Assembly (NCBI RefSeq): GCF_949987515.2
Contig: NC_082690.1
Coordinates: 102,856,400-102,920,399 of the forward strand
Length of the DNA stretch: 64,000 bases
Source of the DNA: Delphinus delphis
Lineage: Eukaryota > Chordata > Mammalia > Artiodactyla > Delphinidae
Direction of reading: 5' to 3'
The notes under the pieces are model-generated. The model was given only the letters and a program-made list of their open reading frames with translations. It made no database searches and was not told where the DNA came from. This document shows, one piece after another, positions 49,001-58,700 of this stretch (positions within the stretch are counted from its first letter, which is position 1; every line of letters begins with the position of its first letter). The translations under genes were made by a program, and so were the position numbers.

Positions 49001-52000
49001 TTCCAAACCCTATTCCCACCTGCCACAAATGTGGGTCGTGCTATGCTCAGGAAGGTCAGGTGACCAAGTACAGCCTGCTGCCTGCATGAGTCTCCCCTCT
49101 CCTGGCTTCGCAGAGGGTCCCCTGGGGACTCACTGGCCTCTCTTTCTCGGCTGCCCTTCGCTTTCTGCTGATTCATCTGTGCCCCTCACCTGCCATCATG
49201 GGCCCCTCCAGGCTCAGCCCCAGGCCCTCCACACTCCTCTTTCTTCTCCCTCACTCCTCCACGAGAGTGCACTTTCGCGGCTAAGGGACCCTCAAACCTG
49301 TATTTTCATCCCTGGCCTCTTCCCTGGGGGCCAGTCCTGCACCCCCAGCCGTGCGCTCTGCAATCACTCAGCTCCTGACACCCAGTCCACCACTAAAGCC
49401 GCATCTGACATCTCCACCCGCTGCAACAAAGCTCCCGTTTCCCTGCCTTCAGCAAAGGCACTGCTCTCAACCAGCGCTTCTTGAACACCCAGCATGTGCC
49501 CCACACTCTGCCAGGCTCCAGAGAGGCCAAGAGTTAGCCACATGCCAGACGCCGTACAGACCCTCAACGTGCGTTGTCCGCATCAGCTTCCCAGCAGCCC
49601 TCACGAGCTTGGTGTGTTACCTACCTCCTTTGTAAAGAAAAGGACACTTGCCCAGGAGCACAAAATCACCTCTGCCTTTGTCCACTGCGCTCCTAGGTCA
49701 TCAGAGCCCCCATGCTCACCCCTGACCCCCGGTTTCCTTCATCAGCCTCCTGCTGTTTGGTCCCCCGGCCCATGCCCAGCCTCGCTCTTGGGCACATGTA
49801 CCAGGTACACCTGACAAGTACTGCCATGATCAACACACACATGCACACGCACACACACACGGTTAGAACTTTTCAGTAGCTTGGGTACAAACCTCTCTTC
49901 TGTGCTCCTGATCTGCCTTCAGAGAAGCTTGACCTGAGTGTCTCATGGGCTGAATGTCCTCATGTCCAAGATGGACCTCAAAACCCTCGCTCCTGCAAGC
50001 CCGTTCCTCCTACCTGCACTCCCGGATCAGGTCAGACACCCAGAAATCAGCCTTGCTCTTTTTTTTTCACACCAATCACCAGGTCCTATCAGTTCCAACT
50101 TGTAAAACTCTAAAAGCTCGACTCGACTCCTAGAAACACTTTTCATCCCTCCATCACCATCAGCAAAGCCCCAAGGCCAAACCCTCATCAGATCCTCTCC
50201 TCGGAATGTTAATAAGCCTCTTAAAGGATCTCCCCCTACAGCCAGTCTTCTTATCCTGCAAGTCACAGTCCAAGCACCACCAAAGTGGTCCAACTGAGTC
50301 ACGACCCTGCTTAGAACTCTTCAAGGCTTCCCAGGGCCTACAGGATCAAGTCCAATCTTCTCAGGAAAGTCCATTTGGGTTTGACCATGCCTCCCTCCAA
50401 CCTCCTTTCCCGCGACAGTCCGGGCTTCAGCCACACCCAATTTCTCCCCCTTTCCCTAATATGCCGCGTCTCTGCACATACTATTCCCTCCGCTTGAAAC
50501 ACCCTTCCCCATCCTCATTCCTCTCACCCTCAGCTGCCTGAGAAAGTCGACTCCTGCTTTCAGACCAAGTCAGTATACATTGGTCTATGTTCTGAACTGA
50601 CCTCCTAGCCATCCTTCTTTTGTGCCAGTTCTCGATATGTAGCTCGGGTTGTTATTTCACTTATCGCATCTCTATTGCGATTGTGTTTCCACGTCTGCTT
50701 CCTGGCTGGACTGTGAGATCTCCAAGAGGAAGGACAACGTCTCATTCATCTCTCTATATCCAGCTGCTTACACAGTTCCTGGCTCAGAAAAAGGCATGCC
50801 TGTGTTTGTTGAATGAATAAAAAATAAGAAGTGAACACTTCTCACTTACCCAGCACTTCAAATGTGCCTGGCTTTTTCCATGCCTCGTTTCCGTGCTACC
50901 TCATCAACAGATACTACTATTACTCCCTTGTAAAGACGGGGAAGTCAAGGCTCAGAAAGTGGAAGAAACTTACCCAAGGTCACACTGCTGGTGAGGGACA
51001 GAGTCAAAATCTGAACCAAATCTGTCTGGCTTTAAAAGTTTCGATGGGCTGCATTCTTGGCCTGAAGTTCAGGACTTCTAGAAGCTGGCTTTAATCTACA
51101 GTTCTGATTTTATTTCCCATAAAGCACAACCATCTTGGTCTGATACACTCGACTCATACCCTCTGGACTCCTCATTTAGAACATTTTCCTGGCGGGGAAA
51201 CCCTGGTCTTTCCTTTACCTCCACAAATCTCACTCAGTCATCCTTCAAGATCTAGCCAATTCCCACCTCCTCCTTGAAGCCTTCTCTGACCACGAGGGTT
51301 AATAATCATCGTAGCATTTATTGATCACTTAGAATAGTGCCTGGCACATTGTAAAGGATTTCCATGTATTAACTCATTTAGTCCTACAACAACACATGAC
51401 CTCCATTTTACAGAGTAGGACATTGAAGAACAATGCAATTCAGCAAACTGTCCAAATTCACACAGCTAGCAAGTAGCAAAGCCAGGATTAAACCCGTCAG
51501 CCCATGCTCTTAACCATTCTGCCACAGGAGGCTTTCCTTGGGAGCATCTATCTCATCTCTGGGATCTTACAGCAGTCGCTCTCTGCACAGCTCTCTCTCG
51601 AGCTGTCCATCCCATTCTGCCTAGAGCCGTTTCCAACAGCAGAAACTGTCAGGACCACAGGTATTAGATGTTAGAGCTGACAGAGTGATTCCACATATGT
51701 GACTTCATTTACTCAACTTTCATACACACAGGTCTTGAGTGCCTCCCCCGAGGGCATAAATGGCATTGCCTTGGCTAACATGAACTGGGGATTCCAGCAG
51801 ATTCATTATCAAGGACAGGGATGAAGACCAGAACCAAAGAAAAGAAACAGTTCTGAGCAGCCAAAACTGACACGATAACAGTTATGCATTAAAAACTGTT
51901 ATTTTCTCATAGGAGAGCCTCTCAGACCCAACCCAGAATCCATTCCTTCTTAGCAACATCCAATTCTAACATGCTGGGAATGCTGATTTCCAAGTTCACA

Positions 52001-55000
52001 AACAGAGAGAGAGAGAGGGATATGGATTGTTACCTGACAACTCCTCCTCAGGGCAGAGGTGGAAAAACTAGAAAAAGCTAACATTAAGAACTCAAAAGTC
52101 AGGCATCATTTCAGGCAGGGACAAACCTCAACAAAGGAACCACTGTGTGACAGTCCGGTGCAATACCTGAGGGGAATAGAGACATCCTGAGTCATCCAAA
52201 AAGGTTAAATCACATTCCAAATATGCTTAGGGAGGCAGAAAGGTGTGCAACATATTTTTAAAAGATTTCCATCTGTAATGCTGTAAATGCTAGTGAGCGG
52301 TGTATTTTAATGGGATAATGCCCCACTTTCCAGGGTGAGTTCCTCCCCGCGGGCTCTGGAAGCCTGTGAGTTTCCTGATCGATTTCCACTGCCCTCTCTC
52401 ACTGCTGGGACGACAAATACAGGAACACCCTCATCACATAGTGGCTGAAAGGAGAAGCTGTGGCCCAAGGAATCTGGGGTGGTTGCTGGTTTCTAATGAA
52501 ACGCTGTCCCTAGGCACCTCCAGTAAGCCAAATGCAGGTCATCCACGGACACAGCTGACTGACTGACTCTCCTTTTCGGAGGCAGCATGGAGAAGGTGGG
52601 GGGCCTCGGAGTCAGCTCAGTTCAGATCCCAGCTCTTACATCTCACGGGGTGGTCATGCCTTCAAGGCACCCAGCAAATGCCCACTAGCTGTGAGGCCCC
52701 GCTCTCTCCTCCCTTGACTGTGTGATCCGATTTACTTTTTGTTCTAACTGCTCCTTCCCTGAGTCTGCGGACACTCCTCTCCCTCTTCCTCCCAAATGAG
52801 CCCCCCTGAAGTCTCTTCACCTTCTCCTTGGCCACTTCATCTGATCCCAAAGCTTCAAATACTCTCTCCACACACGTGGCTCCCAGGTCTCTACCTGCAG
52901 GCCCACCTTCAACTCAAAGCTCTGGTCTCACACTTCCAACTGTCTGGATGCCTCTGTCCAGGAACACCAAGACAGGTGCATGACCTGTGGCTCAAACCTG
53001 GTCCCCCTCCCAACTTCTCCCTCCCCGCAACTCCCACCGTCATCCTTCCGAGCAAGCAAACCTGAAACCTCATCACCTCTGCCCCTCCACGTGGGAAAGG
53101 CAGAGTCCTGCAGCTTCAGTCTCAGCAAAAGCTCTCAGCCACTGTTGCTGCTACTGCCACCACTGCCGCCACCACCCTTCCTTGCCAGTCCCCAAGACAG
53201 CCGAGGGTCAGAGCCCCAATATCCCTTTCCTGAACCATCTCCCACTGATCCCTCCACCGCATGACTCTGCCCTCCATATTCCATTCTACCCTTCACTCCC
53301 AGCTTCCAAAACACAGTTCTTCTTATTCACGTGCCTGCTCAAAATTCTTTTGTGGCTCCATTTACCAATACTCTATACACAGCATCCAATAAATGTTAGG
53401 TGAATGATTTAAGTCAAAATTCCAAGACCTGGGGAATTCCCTGGTGGTCAGTGCTTTCACTGCCAGGGGCCCAGGTTCAATCCTGGTTGAGGAACTAAGA
53501 TCCCACAAGCCTCACGGCACGCCCCCAAAAAAGAAAAACTCCAAGACCTGGCCTCATCCTGCTTCTCCTGCTATAGATTCCACTGTTTTCCCTGTACTCC
53601 TTGGTGCCCCTCTAAGGACATGATGTACATTTCCCCCTTCCACGCCTTTGTCCTCACTAGTTCCATTGCTTAGCGTGACCTCCCCACACCAAGTTTACTG
53701 ATCAACGTTCAAGGCCAATCTTAAATAGTATGCCTTTTATTATTAATCCCCTGACTTGTAAATTCACCCCTTCTTCAAAACCCCAAGAGTACTCTGTTAT
53801 AAATAACAACTACCATTTACACCACTAATTATGTACCAGACACTCACTTCATTCCCAAAACAAACCTGTGAGATAAGCACGCTTATCCCCATTTTACAGG
53901 TCAGGAAAAATTAGTCGGAAGGTTAGTACTCATCTGACTCACAGGCCGAGTGAGTAGAGAAATCAGATTTAAACCCAGATCTGAGCCTCCGAAGACTACG
54001 CTTTAATCACTAAGCTACACTGCCTCACTGCATCTCTGCATCTCACTGCATATGCCATGCTATTCTTGTTATTGAGCACTTTCTACGTGCCGGGCACTAT
54101 TCTAAGCACTTTATGTGAATTAGCCAATTTAATTTCCATAACAACTCTGTAACGTAGGTACTATTACTGTCCCCATTTTACAGATAAGGAAACCAGGGCA
54201 GAGACGGCTTAAGTCCAAGGTCACTGCCCAGACAGCCAGACTACAGCATCTGTGCTCTTAACCACACCCTGGACTGCTTTTTCATCTGCTTCCCCAATTA
54301 ATCAGGCAACTCCCTGAGCAGTGTCTTCTTCATGTCTGACTCACCTTCAGCCCCCAACACAAGGCTTATCACCAAGGAGGACTTGACAACAATCTGTTGA
54401 ATTAAATTGCCAACAAACCTACAAAATACGAGACCCATGCGTCTATCTCCCTGCCAACACACGCATTACCACTGGTTTCATTTCTCCCCCAAGCGAGGTA
54501 CGCACCATCGTATACATCTACATCCCCACTCCACTCGAGGTATCCCACACACACCTGCATACTCTTCTTCCTTGATCACTTTTCAGCCCTTTCTCCCCAC
54601 ACGAGTGACATGAGGCGGAGTTCACACGTAAACCAATGCAAAATCCCAGCCTACTTGATCCCCACTTCGGCAGACAATCAGCAGCAGTATACACACTCAG
54701 TGACTCATACTTAGCTCTGCCTTCAATCACCTGTGGCCAGAGCCCCAGAGAAAAGAAACAGATTTCCTAGCATGGAGGTTCTCAGTCAGCGGTCCCAGGA
54801 AGGCATCAGCAGGGCAGGGGGCGGGGGGGCGGTGGGGAGCGTGGTCCAAAGGATCCACAAATCCATATGCACATCAAATATCTGAAGGCAGATTGGCATG
54901 TCTTGCATATAAAGCTAAAACTATTTTTCCTAATGTATATTTGATTAACCACAATGGCAAATATAACATCAAAGCCATCTAAAAGCTTTCCTGGGGGCTT

Positions 55001-55756
55001 CCCTGGTGGCGCAGTGGTTGAGAGTCCGCCTGCCGATGCAGGGGACACGGGTTCGTGCCCCGGTCCGGGAGGATCCCACATGCCGCGGAGCGGCTGGGCC
55101 CGTGAGCCATGGCCGCTGAGCCTGCGCGTCCGAAGCCTGTGCTCTGCAGCAGGAGAGGCCACAACAGTGAGAGGCCCGCGTACCGCAAAAAAAAAAAAAA
55201 AAAAAAGTCCCCAATCTCAGAAGAAGTTGCGAACCACTCAAAGCAGATAATAATGAAGTAAATGTAACTTCCAGGGAAGCTTGAAGACTCTGGCCCTCAT
55301 CTGGAGCCAGACCTGTTCCCCTTAAAAATCTTCCAACCCTAACCCCAGCACCCAAGGGTGGAAGCTCATTCCTGTCCTCCCTGGCTGGATGGGAATGTAC
55401 TAGAAGTGTAATGAGCACAGGATATTACAAAAGCTGCCCAGGAAGCAAGGAACAAGTATAAGGGGAGGGAATGAGGTCATGGGTGGGGAGGAGAATCAGT
55501 AGAGTTGTCACTGTGCCTGTCATCGCCAGATGTAATCAGTGTTTATAACCACCATGGTCACCTACAACATATATCTGAAAATACACACATACATCGTTTC
55601 ATATACACATACAGCCTTACTCCAAGCCTTTATTCTATCAAATACTTGTTAATATCTCTTCAGTCATTACACAGATCTTTATCAAACACCCACGGAGTGC
55701 CAGAGGAATATCCCTCCCTTTTTATCATAGACAAAGCACAACTCCTTCCACAGATG

Positions 55757-55789
<33 letters not shown>

Positions 55790-58700
55790 GGGTCAGATAC
55801 GCAACTGCCTCTCACAGCTCTACCACAGCTGCCACAAACATACAGCTGATACACACCCATCACATATACACATGATACAACCATCCCTGTCACGCACAGG
55901 GACCCAAACACATCGCAGACACACAACCACACAACGCGCGTTCAGAAGCGCACATCTTGTATGGCTTACTGGGAGCCTCTGGCCGATGAACCCTTTCAGG
56001 GAATTAATACAAAGGCTCTGGTTGACCAGGGGGCCTCTGGCTGCATTTTTCATACACCCAGGCCAATTCTGCCACAGTGAGACCATGGACCAGTAGCCTC
56101 TCTGTAGCTCAAATTTCCCTCCCATCAAGTTAGAAGGGTGGTTCATCCTATTTTCTTAGGAAGGCTTGGAGGGGAGGGGTCATAGGGGCCAGAGAATCAA
56201 GTTAAAGGTCATGAAAGATTCCTCATAAAGTCCAGGTGTCTTACTGAGATCTCACATGAAAATGCATGCACGTGGATACCTACACAAGCACCCACACCCT
56301 TACACTTGTGTACTACTCACTCTACTAGGCACAGCACTTCTATTTGCAAACACTACTTTTCAAACAGACCATTCACACGTAACATACACACTGCCAGACT
56401 CACGCACCACCGCGTGCAAGCAAACACGCACAGACACACGATTTCACAGTTTAGGGAGCACCTGCACTCCTTGGAGAAAAGGTGAGAAGGTGTCAGATTC
56501 ACTTAATACACATAGTTCCTGAAGATACATCCCCCAACCTTGTACAAACAACTCCCAAGAGCCATCCAAAACCTTCCTTATATATTCCTCTACCACAACT
56601 GCAGATACATAATCAAATTACACACTTCCCAAGCCCAGAGCCACACCTGCAGATGTGGCTCCTCCCATGGCTGGAGGCAGGTCCCAGCCAGTAGGACACC
56701 ATCCCCAAAGCAGCCCCAGGGCCGTGCTGGTCTGTGGGCACACACACTCCTCAAAGACCCTACCTCTGGAGGGCAGACACACACGCAACTGCTAAGTACT
56801 CCAGCTTCTAGAGGTGCTGGGGGAGCGGAACGCTCATCTGTCTGCACACATCTGCTAAAAAACGGCTGCCACAGACCAGGAGATGCACGCGCCCCGTCCC
56901 CAAACTGATGGGGAACCTCTCCCTGACTCGCCAGCCAGACCAAAGCACAACAGGGGCCTCGAAATCCCTCCTCCCCCACCCCCTCTAAAGCCACAGCCCA
57001 CGCCAGGCCTGGCGCCACCCTCGACCTTGTCCCCTCACTTCGCCCACTGCAGCCTCTGGCAGCCCGGGAGCCTGCGGAACCTCTCCCTCCTTTGACCTCC
57101 TTTTGAAGTCCCAATTCCACACCCAATTCCATATTCCAGAGTCCTCACCACTCCTCTCCAGCCCTCCAGTCACCCTTCCAAACCCCACGCTCGCGAGGGC
57201 TCCAGTGTTTTAAACAGAGGCCTCCACTTCCAGTTTCTCACCCGGGAGAGACGACCAGCCATTTTTTTTGTCCGTCAACGAAACCAGCAACTCTAGTCAC
57301 GAGCCTGAGAGGCCTCAGCCACCCTGTCCCTCGGGCTTCCTTCACTCTCAAAACACTCGGTTCCCGCCCTCCTGGCGCGTGCGGGCACCCTGGCGAACCC
57401 CACTCGCCCTCATCCGCCCTCGCACGCGCCGCCCTGCCCTTCTCGCCGCGCCAACCGCCCTCCGTCCGGGGCCCTCATCCTGTGGTACAGCGCCGGCCTC
57501 TCAGACAGTACTTCCCGCCCACGCGCTAACCCTCAGACTGCGGCCCCGCCCTCCTGGGCCGACCACGCGCCCGCCTCCTAGGCCCCGCCCGCACCGACCC
57601 CACCCACGGCCCACGCAGGCCCCGCCCCCTCCTCGTGCCGACCCTCTCCTTCGCAGCCCTACGCAGCTCCCAGCGGTACAAGCCCCACACACCGTCTTCG
57701 GGACTCCTTCACAGGACTCCCACCGTCCCCACCCACAAGGCCCCACCCACAAGGCCCCACCCACTGCATCACATAGGCCCCGCCCACAGAGATCACATCC
57801 ACCAGCCCTCACGGGCGCCTCACAATCAGTCACCCACCCGATCCACACGCCTGCAGGGGCCGGTCCTCATCCTCTCGCTAGCTGGACCTGACTACACAGT
57901 CCTACCCACAGGTCGTCACAGGACCTTCACTAGGGGACAGGGAGAGGGGCACTGGATGGGCTCACGAGGCCGCGCCCACACGGGCCGCGCCCACACGGGC
58001 CCCGCAGGCCGGCCACGCCCACGCCAACCCTCAGCACCCCGCAGCTCCTGCAGCTCACCGGCTGACCGTGCGCGCCCTCTCTTTGGGACAGGCGTCCTCA
58101 CACGCCCCTCCCAACTTGCGTGCTGGTACACACTCTCACCCGCCCCCATGCCTGAGCCCGCGGGCCGCAGGCGCCCCTACAGGCCCAGACAACTCTCCCG
58201 CCCCTCACTCCGCGCCCAGGCACCCAGCGGGGGCTCCCCCCAGACTCACCTTCGCTGCAGAACTTGCCGCCGAAGCCCGTGTGGCTGCAGTCGCAGCCCA
58301 CCTCGCCGGGAGCCAGCACGGTGCAGAGGCCGCCGTTGGCACAGGGGTTGCGCGCTGGCGCGCACAGCGGGTCGGCTGCGGCGCCGCGCAGGCCCTGGCT
58401 GCCCAGCAGCGCGGGGGGCCGCTCGCCCAGCTTCAGGTTGGCCAAGAGGCCGCTGAAGGGCGGCTCATACTTGACGGTGCTGAGCGTAAGCGCCGAGAGT
58501 CGCACGTCGGGTGGGATGCCTCCCACGAACAGGTCGCTGGCCACCTGCATCTCGCGCCGCTTCGAGCGCACCTCGGCGGCGCGGGCCTCGCCGTCCACCG
58601 CCAGGGCTGTGCGGCGCGCGTCGCGGGTCAGCAGCACCATGTGCCAGCGGTCGTCGGCCACCAGCGTGTCCAGCTGCAGCGTGGCGGGCTCGGCGCACGA

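Larger units (their letters stand above)
47217..58249 (-). other. NRXN2: NRXN2 intron 2
   Basis: An 11033-bp intron between the first coding exon and the SS1 region. It contains many old repeats (MIR at about 47440-47590, 50890-51050, 51310-51525, 53810-54030, 54060-54280; L2 at about 50250-50820 and 53270-53410), two SINEs (53433-53540, 54993-55206), a (CA)n repeat (55758-55787), CA-rich sequence (48290-48560, 56250-56450) and, near the exon, CpG-rich DNA. 51530-52400 is AT-rich with nothing recognised. Confidence 0.75.
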
